Part shown: positions 34,746-43,916 of the stretch, piece by piece
How the letters are laid out: each line of letters begins with the position of its first letter
How positions within the stretch are numbered: position 1 is the first letter of the stretch
Source: Streptomyces parvulus
Lineage (GTDB): Bacteria; Actinomycetota; Actinomycetes; Streptomycetales; Streptomycetaceae
DNA: 64,000 nucleotides
Direction: 5' to 3'
Assembly (NCBI RefSeq): GCF_014648855.1
Contig: NZ_BMRX01000008.1
Location: 1 to 64,000, forward strand
Position numbers and translations under genes: made by a program
Notes under the pieces: model-generated
Told to the model about the DNA's origin: nothing
Database searches by the model: none
Seen by the model: only the letters and a program-made list of their open reading frames with translations

Positions 34746-36386
34746 GTGACGCGAAGCGGTGTGCAGGAGGAGGACAGACGGGAGTCCAGGCCGGACGGCC
34801 CGGATGTCCCGGATGTCCCGGACGGCTTGGAGACCAAGGACGACCCGGGGGTCCCGGGCGGCCCGGAGGCCAAGGGGACCGGGGGGACCGGCGGAGGCGG
34901 CCGGCCGCGGCGTGCCCGCCGGGCGCTGCGCTGGACGGGACTGGCGCTCGCCGTGATCCTCGCGGGCACGGCCGGTGCCGGCTACCTCTACTACGAGCAC
35001 CTCAACGGCAACATCCAGCAGGACCCCCTGAACCTGGGGGACGGCAAGGTCGCCGCGCCGACGCCGAACGCGGCCGGGCAGACCCCGCTGAACATCCTCG
35101 TGATCGGCTCGGACGCCCGGGACAGCGAGGAGAACCAGCAACTGGGCGGCGCCCGCGAGACGTTCGGCTCCACGCCGCTGGCGGACGTGCAGATGCTGGT
35201 GCACGTGTCCGCCGACCGCAGCAACATGTCGGTGGTGAGCATGCCGCGCGACACCCTGGTCGAGATACCCAAGTGCACCGACCCGGACGACGGGAAGGTG
35301 CACCCGGCGAGCGACGGCCGGGTGATGACCAACCAGAGCCTCGGGCACGGCGGGCCCGGCTGCGCGGTGGCGACCTGGCAGGAGCTGACCGGCATCCACA
35401 TCGACCACTTCGTGATGGTCGACTTCGCGGGCGTGGTCGCGATGGCGGACGCCGTCGGCGGCGTCCCGGTGTGCGTGGACGCCGACATCCACTCGCGGGA
35501 CGCCCAGGGCCACGGCTCCGGTCTGAAGCTGGAGAAGGGCACGCACGCGGTCAAGGGCGAGCAGGCCCTGCAGTGGCTGCGCACCCGGTACGGGTTCGAG
35601 GACGGCAGCGACCTGGCGCGGGCCAAGGCCCAGCACATGTACCTCAACTCGATGGTCCGGACGCTGCGCGAGAACGCGACCCTCGGCAACCCCAACAAGC
35701 TGCGCAGGCTGGCCGAGGAGGCCACCTCGGCGCTCACCGTGGACCCGGGCCTGGACACCGTCAAGAAGCTGTACGACCTCAGCGACGAGCTGCGCCGGGT
35801 GAAGCCCGAGCGGATCACGATGACGACGATGCCCAACCGGTACGTGGGCGCGCGCGTGGAGCCGACCGAGGACGCCGAGCAGCTCTTCCGGCTGGTACGG
35901 GAGGACATCGCGCTGGACGGCAAGGACGCGAAGAAGAAGCCGGCGGAGCCCCGGGAGCCGGACGACCCCGCCGCCCCGGACGACGAGATCGCGGTCCAGG
36001 TCCGCAACGGCACCCGCACGGACCGCCTAGGCGCGGCCGGCGGACGTGCGAACACGGTCGCCGGTCTGCTGGTGGAGCGGGGCTTCACCAAGGCGGTCGC
36101 GGACCCCTCGGTGCTGCCGAGCGAGGAGCGCACGCTCGTCCGCTACCCGAGCGCCGACCTGGAGGGCGACGCCCGAAGCGTCGCCAAGTCCCTCGGCATA
36201 CCGGCGAGTTCGGTGCAGCGGTCGACGGACGTCTCGGGCGTCACCCTCGTCGTGGGCGCCGACTGGCGCGAGGGCACCGCCTACGAGGCGCCCGAGTCCG
36301 ACGACCGCACCCCGGAGTCGGCCGAGGCGCTCAACGGCGCGGACGCGAGCGCCTGCATGAAGGTGGACCCGGCGTTCAGCCCCTGA
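34746..36386 (+). CDS. LCP family transferase with LytR_C domain (LCP-5, type B')
   Basis: The 546-residue paralogue of LCP-3 has a Gly/Pro/Asp-rich cytoplasmic N-terminus, a helix near residues 58-80 ending GAGYLYYEHLNGN, an LCP domain (ILVIGSDARDSEEN, SMPRDTLVEIPKC, LQWLRTRYGFEDGSD) and a LytR_C domain (AVQVRNGTRTDRLG). Like LCP-3 it carries RAKAQHMYLNSM in place of the RxxRQQ helix. The start is GTG at 34746, which lines up with the LCP-3 start behind a GGGGAGGG ribosome-binding sequence; a GTG at 34728 is possible but lies inside that sequence. Its stop is only six bases from the stop of the convergent glycosyltransferase gene. Confidence 0.92.
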   Translation: MTRSGVQEEDRRESRPDGPDVPDVPDGLETKDDPGVPGGPEAKGTGGTGGGGRPRRARRALRWTGLALAVILAGTAGAGYLYYEHLNGNIQQDPLNLGDGKVAAPTPNAAGQTPLNILVIGSDARDSEENQQLGGARETFGSTPLADVQMLVHVSADRSNMSVVSMPRDTLVEIPKCTDPDDGKVHPASDGRVMTNQSLGHGGPGCAVATWQELTGIHIDHFVMVDFAGVVAMADAVGGVPVCVDADIHSRDAQGHGSGLKLEKGTHAVKGEQALQWLRTRYGFEDGSDLARAKAQHMYLNSMVRTLRENATLGNPNKLRRLAEEATSALTVDPGLDTVKKLYDLSDELRRVKPERITMTTMPNRYVGARVEPTEDAEQLFRLVREDIALDGKDAKKKPAEPREPDDPAAPDDEIAVQVRNGTRTDRLGAAGGRANTVAGLLVERGFTKAVADPSVLPSEERTLVRYPSADLEGDARSVAKSLGIPASSVQRSTDVSGVTLVVGADWREGTAYEAPESDDRTPESAEALNGADASACMKVDPAFSP

Positions 36387-36392
36387 GGGGCG

Positions 36393-37448
36393 TCAGCGCG
36401 CTCCGGCGGCGTCGGCGGTACCGGTGTCGGCCTTGACGGCCGGGCGCCGCGAGGCGATGACCTTCCTGGCCAGCGACTTGGGGCTGGTCAGGAAGCCCCA
36501 CCCCCACGACATGTGCATGGTGGCCAGCGCCACGGGGATCTGCGCCCGCGCCTTCGGCCCGAGCCCCTTGCCCGCCGGGACCGACCCGGCGGCGATGGCG
36601 GCCAGGTAGGCGCCCGGCACGACGAAGCCCCACGGCGTCAGCGCGGCGCCCACCACGACACCGGCCGCGATGGCGCACACGGCGGTCGGCGGGGCGAGGT
36701 AGCGCAGGTTGATGGAGCCGGAGTGGTAGCGGGCGACGACGTGCCGCCAGCGGCCGTAGTCCTTGTACTGCTTGGCCAGCGCGCGCACGCTCGGCCGGGG
36801 CCGGTAGGAGACCCGCAGCTCGGGCGAGAACCAGATCAGGCCGCCGGCCTCGCGGATGCGGAAGTTCAGCTCCCAGTCCTGGGCGCGGATGAACTCCTCG
36901 TTGTACCCGCCCTGCCGCTCCAGCGCCTCGCGGCGGAAGACGCCCAGGTACACGGTCTCGGCCGGGGCGGCCTGGCCGCCGGTGTGGAAGGCGGCGTTGC
37001 CCACGCCGATCTTCGACGTCATCGCGGCGGCGACGGCGTCCTCCCAGGCGTTCTCGCCCTCGGCGTGCATGATGCCGCCGACGTTCTGCGCGCCGGTCTC
37101 CTCCAGCAGCCGTACGGCCGTGGCGATGTAGCCGGGCGAGAGGATGCCGTGGCCGTCGACGCGGACGACGACCGGGTGGCGGGAGGCCTTGATGGCGGCG
37201 TTCAGCGCGGCGGGCGTACGGCCGGTGGGATTCGGCACGGTGTGCACGCGCGGATCCTCGGCGACGAGTTCGGCGGCGATCTCGTCCGTACGGTCCGTCG
37301 AGGGACCGAGGGCGATCACGACCTCCATCTCGCCGGCGTACTCCTGGGCGAGGATGGCGCGGACGGCGCCGCGCAGGTGCCGCTCCTCGTTGAGGACGGG
37401 CATGATCACGGAAACGGCGGGCGGCCGCACGTCGGACTTGGCGTTCAT
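36393..37448 (-). CDS. GT2 family glycosyltransferase
   Basis: A 351-residue GT2 enzyme: SVIMPVLNEERHLRGAVRAI at the N-terminus, the EVVIALGPSTDRTDEIAAEL strand-helix, a metal-binding VVRVDGHGILSPG near residue 97, and AQDWELNFRIREAGGLIW, followed by a C-terminal region with two or three hydrophobic segments (about residues 255-310). It resembles membrane-associated transferases of polysaccharide or teichoic-acid-like polymer synthesis. It lies on the opposite strand in the middle of the LCP array, so it is a good candidate to make a polymer that an LCP protein attaches. Sugar donor and acceptor are unknown. Confidence 0.9.
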   Translation of the reverse strand: MNAKSDVRPPAVSVIMPVLNEERHLRGAVRAILAQEYAGEMEVVIALGPSTDRTDEIAAELVAEDPRVHTVPNPTGRTPAALNAAIKASRHPVVVRVDGHGILSPGYIATAVRLLEETGAQNVGGIMHAEGENAWEDAVAAAMTSKIGVGNAAFHTGGQAAPAETVYLGVFRREALERQGGYNEEFIRAQDWELNFRIREAGGLIWFSPELRVSYRPRPSVRALAKQYKDYGRWRHVVARYHSGSINLRYLAPPTAVCAIAAGVVVGAALTPWGFVVPGAYLAAIAAGSVPAGKGLGPKARAQIPVALATMHMSWGWGFLTSPKSLARKVIASRRPAVKADTGTADAAGAR

Positions 37449-37600
37449 CGGTGCTCACGTTACCGCGAACGGGGGACACCGGTGCGCGCCGCGGGGGTCA
37501 CAGCCCCGGGCAGCAGATCGTATGGGCCTACGGTGCTCACGGATCCCACGTCCGGCCTCACGGTCCGCAGCCAGGGCCCCGTCCTCGCGGAGGTGTCACC

Positions 37601-39112
37601 TTGCCCACGCCGCCCCGCTCCCCCCGGGTCCCGGCCTCGTCCCCCCGGGGCGGCCCCCCGCCCCAGCGCGGCGGACCGCGGCCCTCCGGACGCCCGCCCG
37701 GGCCCCCCGTACGGCGGAAGAAGCCGCGCTGGGCCATGCGGGCGGCGACCGCGCTCTCGGTGGTGGTGCTGGCCTCGGCCGGCATCGGGCACGCGGTGCT
37801 CTCGGGGCTGGACTCGGACATCTCGCGGGTCGACCCCTTCAAGGACATGAAGAACCGCCCCCGGGCGGGCGACGGGATGAACGTCCTGATGGTGGGCACC
37901 GACGGCCGGGACCGGATCAGCGAGGAGGAGCGGCGCCGGTACCGGCTGGGCGGCGCCCCCTGCCACTGCACCGACACGATCATGATCGTGCACATCTCGG
38001 AGGACCGGGAGCGGGCGAGCGTGGTGAGCCTGCCGCGCGACTCGTACGCCCTGACGCCCGGCCACACCGACCGCACCACCGGCGAACAGCACCGGGGGCA
38101 CCCGGTCAAGCTGAACGCGGCCTACGCCGAGGGCGGCCCGCAGCTGACCATCCGCACCGTGGAGAACATGACGCACGTGAAGATCGACCACTATCTGGAG
38201 GTCGACTTCACCAGCTTCATGAAGACCGTGGACGTCCTCGGCGGTGTGAAAATCTGCACCGTCCAGCCGCTGAAGGACAGCTACACCGGGCTGAACCTGG
38301 CGGCCGGCGACCACACCCTGATGGGCGGGCAGGCGCTCCAGTACGTCCGGGCCCGCCACCTCGACGGGGCCTCCGACCTGAGCCGGATGAAGCGCCAGCA
38401 GCGCTTCCTGGCCGCCCTGATCGACCGGGCGACCTCGTCGGGCATCCTGCTGAACCCGCTGAAGTTCCGTGACGTCACCCGGGCCGTGCTCGGCTCGGTC
38501 CGGGCCGACAAGGGCTTCGGCACCGACGAGCTGCTGGCGCTGGGGCGGGCGATGCGGAACTTCTCGCCGTCGTCCTCCGAGTTCACCACCGTGCCGATCG
38601 GGAAGATGGGCTACGCGGTCAAGGGCGTCGGTTCGACGCTGAAGTGGGACCCGGCGAAGTCCGAGCGGATCTTCGACTCCCTGCGCCACGACAAGCCGCT
38701 GTCCGCGCCCCGGCCGAAGCCCGCGGGCCCGGCGCCGGTGCGCGTCCCGGTGGACCCGAAGCAGATCCGGGTCCAGGTGGAGAACGGCACCCGCACCGCG
38801 GGACTCGGCAAGCGGGTGGACGACGCGCTGGCCGCGACCGGCTTCCGCACGACCCGGCTGCCGCGCAACGCCGCCGACCGCGCCGTCGAGCGCACCGTGG
38901 TCGCCTACGACCCGCGCTGGGACCAGTCGGCGAAGTCGCTGGCCGCCGCCCTGCCCGGCAGCGAGCTGCGGCCGGTCAAGGGGCAGGGGGCGACCCTGAA
39001 GGTGATCGCGGGCGCCGACTTCCGGCAGGCCGTGAAGGTGCGGCCGGCCGACCCGCCGCAGGAGTCGGGCACCGTGGTGCGGGGCGACGAGGTGGTCTGC
39101 GGCAAGGAGTGA
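37601..39112 (+). CDS. LCP family transferase with LytR_C domain (LCP-6)
   Basis: A 503-residue LCP protein starting, I judge, at a TTG (37601) six bases after GGAGGT; no ATG or GTG in frame has such a site. A Pro/Arg-rich N-terminus is followed by a membrane helix (near residues 50-72), an LCP domain (VLMVGTDGRDRIS, SLPRDSYALTPG, LQYVRARHLDGASDLSRMKRQQRFL with the full Arg motif) and a C-terminal LytR_C domain (RVQVENGTRTAGLG). It is more distant from the A and B pairs. It is divergent from the GT2 gene (152 bases) and convergent with LCP-7 (nine bases between stops). Confidence 0.92.
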   Translation: MPTPPRSPRVPASSPRGGPPPQRGGPRPSGRPPGPPVRRKKPRWAMRAATALSVVVLASAGIGHAVLSGLDSDISRVDPFKDMKNRPRAGDGMNVLMVGTDGRDRISEEERRRYRLGGAPCHCTDTIMIVHISEDRERASVVSLPRDSYALTPGHTDRTTGEQHRGHPVKLNAAYAEGGPQLTIRTVENMTHVKIDHYLEVDFTSFMKTVDVLGGVKICTVQPLKDSYTGLNLAAGDHTLMGGQALQYVRARHLDGASDLSRMKRQQRFLAALIDRATSSGILLNPLKFRDVTRAVLGSVRADKGFGTDELLALGRAMRNFSPSSSEFTTVPIGKMGYAVKGVGSTLKWDPAKSERIFDSLRHDKPLSAPRPKPAGPAPVRVPVDPKQIRVQVENGTRTAGLGKRVDDALAATGFRTTRLPRNAADRAVERTVVAYDPRWDQSAKSLAAALPGSELRPVKGQGATLKVIAGADFRQAVKVRPADPPQESGTVVRGDEVVCGKE

Positions 39113-39121
39113 GCGCGGCCC

Positions 39122-40402
39122 TCACTTGCCGGAGACGGTGACCTTCTCGTCGTTCTTCAGCTCCTGGACGAGCTGCTTGACCTTGGCGTCGTCCCACTTG
39201 AGGTTCCCGCCGACGCTGCCGGAGATCGGCATGTTCATCGAGGTGCCCTCGCCGCCGCTGACGCTCTTCATCGCCCAGAACATGCTCGCCAGGTCGAACA
39301 AGCCCATGTCCTTGTCGACGATGAGCGAGTCCAGGCCGGCGCCCATCGTCGGGTACAGCTTGAACGGGTTGAGGACCGTCGAGGGGGTGGCCACCTGGCT
39401 CGCCAGCGCCGACAGGAACTTCTGCTGGTTCTTGGTGCGGTCCAGGTCGGAGCCGGCCAGCGCGTACCGGGTGCGGACGAAGGCGAGGGCCTCCTCGCCG
39501 TTCAGCGTCTGCTTGCCCTTCTTGAGGTCGGCGCCGGACTTCTTGTCCTTGATGTCCTGCGGGATGTCCATCTCGACGCCGCCGACCGCGTCCACGATGT
39601 TCGCGAAGCCGGCGAAGCCGATCTCGACGTAGTGGTCGAGGCGCAGACCGGTGTTGTGCTCGACGGTGCGCACCAGCAGTTCGGGGCCGTCCTCGGCGTA
39701 CGCGGCGTTCAGCTTGGTGTGCCGGCCGGTGCCCGGGTAGGTCTTGCCGGAGTCGGAGCCGACGAAGGAGGGGATCTCCACGTCCGAGTCGCGGGGCAGC
39801 GAGATCAGCGTCGACCCGTTGTCCCCGGTGTGCAGGATCATCATCGAGTCGGTGCGCTTGCCCTCGGCGGAGCCGGTGTGCAGGTCCTTCTTCTGGTCGT
39901 CGGTCATGCCCTCGCGGCTGTCCGAGCCGACGATCAGGTAGTTCGTGCCCTCGCCGGCCTCGGGCCGCTCGATGACCTTGGACAGGTCGACCTCGCGGTT
40001 CAGCTTGGAGTCGGCCCAGAAGTAGGTGCCGACGGTGGTGACGACCAGCGCGGTCACGACCGTGATCGCGGTCCACTTGATCCGTCTGCGCCAGTCCGGC
40101 GCGGGCCGGCCGGCGCCGCCGCGGCCCTGTCCCGGCCCGTGGCCGCCGGGGCTGCCGTAGACCTGGCCGGTGTTGTACCCGCTGTCGTAGCCGTCGCCGC
40201 CGTGGCCCTGGCCGTCGACGTAGGACGGCTGCTGGGGCACCCCGCCGCCGTAGGGCGGGGCCGACGGGCCCGGGCCGGGCGGCGGGGCCGCGCCGCGGCG
40301 GACCTGGCGCATCACGCGTGCGCTCTCGGGCTGGGCGCTCCCGCTGCCACGTCCGTACCGGCCGCGGTTGTCACCGGACCATCCCTCGGGCCAATCATTC
40401 AT
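39122..40402 (-). CDS. LCP family transferase without LytR_C (LCP-7)
   Basis: The 426-residue protein has a Pro/Gly/Tyr-rich cytoplasmic N-terminus of about 90 residues, one membrane helix near residues 95-117, and an LCP domain: LIVGSDSREGMTDD, SLPRDSDVEIPSF, LAFVRTRYALAGSDLDRTKNQQKFL. It ends shortly after the LCP domain, so there is no LytR_C. I took ATG at 40402 (MNDWPEGWSGDN); a GTG six bases upstream would add two residues. It is the only LCP gene of the cluster on the minus strand and is divergent from the thioesterase gene (120 bases). Confidence 0.92.
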   Translation of the reverse strand: MNDWPEGWSGDNRGRYGRGSGSAQPESARVMRQVRRGAAPPPGPGPSAPPYGGGVPQQPSYVDGQGHGGDGYDSGYNTGQVYGSPGGHGPGQGRGGAGRPAPDWRRRIKWTAITVVTALVVTTVGTYFWADSKLNREVDLSKVIERPEAGEGTNYLIVGSDSREGMTDDQKKDLHTGSAEGKRTDSMMILHTGDNGSTLISLPRDSDVEIPSFVGSDSGKTYPGTGRHTKLNAAYAEDGPELLVRTVEHNTGLRLDHYVEIGFAGFANIVDAVGGVEMDIPQDIKDKKSGADLKKGKQTLNGEEALAFVRTRYALAGSDLDRTKNQQKFLSALASQVATPSTVLNPFKLYPTMGAGLDSLIVDKDMGLFDLASMFWAMKSVSGGEGTSMNMPISGSVGGNLKWDDAKVKQLVQELKNDEKVTVSGK

Positions 40403-40522
40403 GCGCACCAGTGTGCAGGTCCGCCCTACGGGCCATACAAGGGTCGTCGGAAAATCAGGTCAGCGCTGTTGCGAAGCTGACACAAAATTACGGCGGTGTC
40501 GCCCCGGCATAAGGTGGAGGCC

Positions 40523-41089
40523 ATGACAGACCAGGCAGAACAGGCCTCGGCCGCGCGGTCGGCGCCTCCGGAGATCCCGGGCAAGCCGACCTCGGCCTCC
40601 CGCACCACCCTCAGCCACATCATGACCCACGGGGACACCAACCTGCTGGGCACCGTGCACGGCGGCGTGATCATGAAACTGGTCGACGACGCGGCCGGCG
40701 CCGTGGCCGGCCGGCACTCCGGCGGTCCGGCCGTCACCGCGTCCATGGACGAGATGGCGTTCCTCGAACCGGTCCGCGTGGGCGACCTCGTCCATGTGAA
40801 GGCCCAGGTCAACTGGACCGGCCGCAGCTCCATGGAGGTCGGCGTGCGGGTCATGGCGGAGCGGTGGAACGAGTCCACCCCCGCCACCCAGGTCGGCTCG
40901 GCCTACCTGGTCTTCGCCGCGGTGGACGCGGACGGCAGGCCGCGCACGGTCCCGCCGGTGCTTCCGGAGACGGAGAAGGACAAGCGCCGCTACCAGGAGG
41001 CGCAGATCCGCCGCACCCACCGCCTGGCCCGCCGCCGCGCGATCATGGAGCTGCGGCAGCGGCGGGTGGCGGAGGGGTACGAGGACTGA
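40523..41089 (+). CDS. Acyl-CoA thioesterase, hotdog fold
   Basis: A 188-residue single-hotdog protein of the BFIT/BACH type that would hydrolyse acyl-CoA to free acid and CoA. The signature HIMTHGDTNLLGTVHGGVIMKL (shown here only in part: HGDTN...HGGVIMKLVDD) near residues 42-62 contains the catalytic Asn/Asp region, and SMDEMAFLEPVRVGDLVHV is the usual second block. The Arg/Lys-rich C-terminus is unusual in length. The ATG at 40523 follows AAGGTGGAGG. It is convergent with an acyl-CoA dehydrogenase gene, so a fatty-acid role is likely for both; the acyl chain length is unknown. Confidence 0.88.
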   Translation: MTDQAEQASAARSAPPEIPGKPTSASRTTLSHIMTHGDTNLLGTVHGGVIMKLVDDAAGAVAGRHSGGPAVTASMDEMAFLEPVRVGDLVHVKAQVNWTGRSSMEVGVRVMAERWNESTPATQVGSAYLVFAAVDADGRPRTVPPVLPETEKDKRRYQEAQIRRTHRLARRRAIMELRQRRVAEGYED

Positions 41090-41107
41090 GCCGTCGGCGC
41101 GCGCCCG

Positions 41108-42280
41108 CTACGGCAGGTTGCGCGCCATGACGATGCGCTGGACCTGGTTGGTGCCCTCGTAGATCTGCGTGATCTTGGCGTCGCGCATCATGCGCTCGAC
41201 CGGGTAGTCGCGGGTGTAGCCGTAGCCGCCGAGCAGCTGGACGGCGTCGGTGGTGACCTCCATCGCGACGTCGGAGGCGAAGCACTTGGCGGCGGCGCCC
41301 TGGAAGGTCAGGTCCCCTTCTCCACCTCCGGCGGCAACGCGCTCGGACTTGGCGGCGGCGGCGTAGGTCAGCTGCCGGGCGGCCTCGATCTTCATGGCCA
41401 TGTCGGCGAGCATGAACTGGATGCCCTGGAAGTCGGCGATCGGCTTGCCGAACTGCTTGCGCTCCTTGACGTAGCCCTTGGCGTAGTCGAGGGCGCCCTG
41501 GGCGATGCCGAGGGCCTGGGCGGCGATGGTGATGCGGGTGTGGTCCAGCGTCTTCATCGCGGTGGCGAAGCCGGTGCCCTCCTCGCCGATCATGCGGTCG
41601 GCGGGGATGCGGACGTTGTCCAGGTAGACCTCGCGGGTGGGCGAGCCCTTGATGCCGAGCTTCTTCTCGGGGGCGCCGAAGGAGACGCCCTCGTCGGACT
41701 TCTCGACGACGAAGGCGGAGATGCCCTTGGAGCGCTTGTCGGGGTCGGTGACGGCCATCACGGTGTAGTACTCGGACTCGCCGGCGTTGGTGATCCAGCG
41801 CTTGACGCCGTTGAGCACCCAGAAGTCGCCGTCGCGCACGGCCCTGGTCTTCATGCCGGCCGCGTCGGAGCCCGCGTCCGGCTCGGAGAGGCAGTAGGAG
41901 AACATGCCCTCGCCCTTGGCGAGCGGGCTCATGTACTTCTTCTTCAGCTCCTCGGAGCCGGAGAGGATGACCGGCAGGGAGCCGAGCTTGTTCACCGCCG
42001 GGATGAGCGAGGAGCTGGCGCAGACGCGGGCGACCTCCTCGATCACGATGACCGTGGCGAGCGCGTCGGCGCCGGCGCCGCCGTACTCCTCGGGGACGTG
42101 CACCGCGTGCAGGTCGTTCGCCGTCAGGGCGGTGAGGGCCTCGCGCGGGAAGCGGGCCTCCTCGTCCACCGCCGCGGCGTGCGGCGCGATCTTCGCCTCG
42201 GCGAGCGCACGGACGGCGTCCCGGAGCATGCCGTGCTCCTCGGACGGGCGGTACAGGTCGAAGTCAGCCGATCCGGCCAA
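41108..42280 (-). CDS. Acyl-CoA dehydrogenase (FadE type)
   Basis: A 390-residue FAD enzyme that oxidises acyl-CoA to trans-2-enoyl-CoA. It shows the usual parts: the helical N-terminus, YCLSEPDAGSDAAGMKT near residue 130, WITNAGESEYY, the second signature QLLGGYGYTRDYPVERMMRD near residue 350, and the catalytic Glu in QIYEGTNQVQR near residue 374. The start appears to be TTG at 42280 (TTG GCC GGA TCG) with GGAG 11 bases upstream; no ATG or GTG is in frame nearby. The gene corresponds in position to fadE25 of mycobacteria, which lies next to purE. Confidence 0.93.
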   Translation of the reverse strand: MAGSADFDLYRPSEEHGMLRDAVRALAEAKIAPHAAAVDEEARFPREALTALTANDLHAVHVPEEYGGAGADALATVIVIEEVARVCASSSLIPAVNKLGSLPVILSGSEELKKKYMSPLAKGEGMFSYCLSEPDAGSDAAGMKTRAVRDGDFWVLNGVKRWITNAGESEYYTVMAVTDPDKRSKGISAFVVEKSDEGVSFGAPEKKLGIKGSPTREVYLDNVRIPADRMIGEEGTGFATAMKTLDHTRITIAAQALGIAQGALDYAKGYVKERKQFGKPIADFQGIQFMLADMAMKIEAARQLTYAAAAKSERVAAGGGEGDLTFQGAAAKCFASDVAMEVTTDAVQLLGGYGYTRDYPVERMMRDAKITQIYEGTNQVQRIVMARNLP

Positions 42281-42461
42281 GGTGTCTCACGCTCCAAAAC
42301 GCTGTGATGCTGGGCACGCTAACTACCGTTAAGTAACCCAAATTTTAGAGCCCCGCCCGCGGTCGTGGATAGGTGAGCTTGACGACAGCCGACCGGGGCG
42401 CGCGCCGCGCGTCCCCGTATGCTCGGGCGCGCACCCCACGCCGTACACCTCTGGAGCACCC

Positions 42462-43805
42462 ATGGCCCTCAAGATCACCGTGATCGGTACCGGCTATCTC
42501 GGCGCGACGCACGCGGCGGCGATGGCCGAGCTCGGTTTCGAGGTGCTGGGCCTTGACGTGGTGCCCGAGAAGATCGAGATGCTCACCCGCGGCCAGGTGC
42601 CGATGTACGAGCCGGGGCTGGAGGAGCTGCTGCGCAAGCACGTCGCCGGGATCGGGGGTTCGACCGGCCGGCTGCGCTTCACCACCGACTTCGCGGAGGT
42701 CGCGGCCTTCGGCGACGTGCACTTCCTGTGCGTCAACACACCGCAGAAGCACGGCGAGTACGCCTGCGACATGTCGTACGTCGACTCCGCGATCGCCTCG
42801 CTCGCCCCGCACCTGACCCGGCCCGCCCTCGTCGTCGGCAAGTCGACCGTGCCCGTGGGCTCCGCGGACCGGCTGGCCGCCTACCTCGCCGAGCACGCGC
42901 CGGCCGGCGCGGACGCCGAGCTGGCCTGGAACCCGGAGTTCCTGCGCGAGGGCCTCGCCGTGCAGGACACGCTGCGGCCGGACCGGCTGGTGGTCGGCGT
43001 GCGCAGCGAGCGGGCGGAGAAGCTGCTGCGCGAGGTGTACGCGACGCCGATCGCGGAGGGTTCGCCCTTCGTGGTCACGGACTTCCCGACCGCCGAACTG
43101 GTGAAGACCTCCGCCAACTCCTTCCTGGCCACCAAGATCTCCTTCATCAACGCGATGGCGGAGGTCTGCGAGGCCGCCGGCGGCGACGTCGCCAAGCTGG
43201 CCGAGGCCATCGGGTACGACGACCGGATCGGCCGCAAGTTCCTGCGGGCCGGGATCGGCTTCGGCGGCGGGTGCCTGCCGAAGGACATCCGGGCGTTCAT
43301 GGCCCGCGCCGGCGAGCTGGGCGCCGACCAGGCGCTCACCTTCCTGCGCGAGATCGACTCGATCAACATGCGCCAGCGCGGCCAGATGGTGGAGCTGACC
43401 CGTCAGGCGCTCGGCGGCGGCCCCTTCCTCGGCAAGCGCATCGCGGTGCTCGGCGCCACCTTCAAGCCCGACTCCGACGACGTGCGGGACTCCCCCGCGC
43501 TGAACGTCGCCGGGCAGGTCCACCTCCAGGGCGCCCAGGTGACGGTGTACGACCCCAAGGGCATGGACAACGCGCGGCGGCTCTTCCCGACGCTCGGCTA
43601 CGCCGACTCGGCGCTGGAGGCGGTGCGGGGCGCCGACGTGGTGCTGCACCTGACGGAGTGGCGGGAGTTCCGCGAGCTGGACCCCGAGGCGCTGGGCCAG
43701 GCGGCGGCGGCCCGGGTGATCCTGGACGGGCGCAACGCCCTGGACCCGCAGCTGTGGCGCAAGGCCGGCTGGAGCTACCGGGCGATGGGCCGCCCCACCG
43801 CCTGA
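42462..43805 (+). CDS. UDP-glucose/GDP-mannose dehydrogenase family (probable UDP-glucose 6-dehydrogenase)
   Basis: A 447-residue NAD-dependent four-electron sugar-nucleotide dehydrogenase. Visible are the Rossmann motif VIGTGYLGATHAAAMAELGF at the N-terminus, GKSTVPVG, the substrate-binding Lys in NSFLATKISFINA near residue 223, the catalytic Cys in FGGGCLPKDIRAF near residue 270, and AVLGATFKPDSDDVRDSP near residue 330. It would make UDP-glucuronate for surface polymers; GDP-mannose as substrate cannot be excluded, given the mannose genes in the window. It starts at ATG 42462 with CTGGAG upstream and ends at a strong hairpin. Confidence 0.92.
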   Translation: MALKITVIGTGYLGATHAAAMAELGFEVLGLDVVPEKIEMLTRGQVPMYEPGLEELLRKHVAGIGGSTGRLRFTTDFAEVAAFGDVHFLCVNTPQKHGEYACDMSYVDSAIASLAPHLTRPALVVGKSTVPVGSADRLAAYLAEHAPAGADAELAWNPEFLREGLAVQDTLRPDRLVVGVRSERAEKLLREVYATPIAEGSPFVVTDFPTAELVKTSANSFLATKISFINAMAEVCEAAGGDVAKLAEAIGYDDRIGRKFLRAGIGFGGGCLPKDIRAFMARAGELGADQALTFLREIDSINMRQRGQMVELTRQALGGGPFLGKRIAVLGATFKPDSDDVRDSPALNVAGQVHLQGAQVTVYDPKGMDNARRLFPTLGYADSALEAVRGADVVLHLTEWREFRELDPEALGQAAAARVILDGRNALDPQLWRKAGWSYRAMGRPTA

Positions 43806-43823
43806 ACCCCGGTCCGCGCGGGC

Positions 43824-43864
43824 GGCGCCGGTTCGGCCGAGGCTCAGTCGGCCGAACCGGCGCC
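43824..43864. terminator. 17-base stem hairpin, bidirectional
   Basis: A perfect 17-base stem (GGCGCCGGTTCGGCCGA and its complement) with a seven-base loop lies between the convergent dehydrogenase and CGNR genes, 19 bases after the dehydrogenase stop and 53 bases after the CGNR stop. It is a very strong terminator candidate for both. Confidence 0.85.
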
Positions 43865-43916
43865 GTCGGCATTCTGCCCCATCGAGCCGTCCCGGGCCGT
43901 CGAACTCCGCGTCCCT

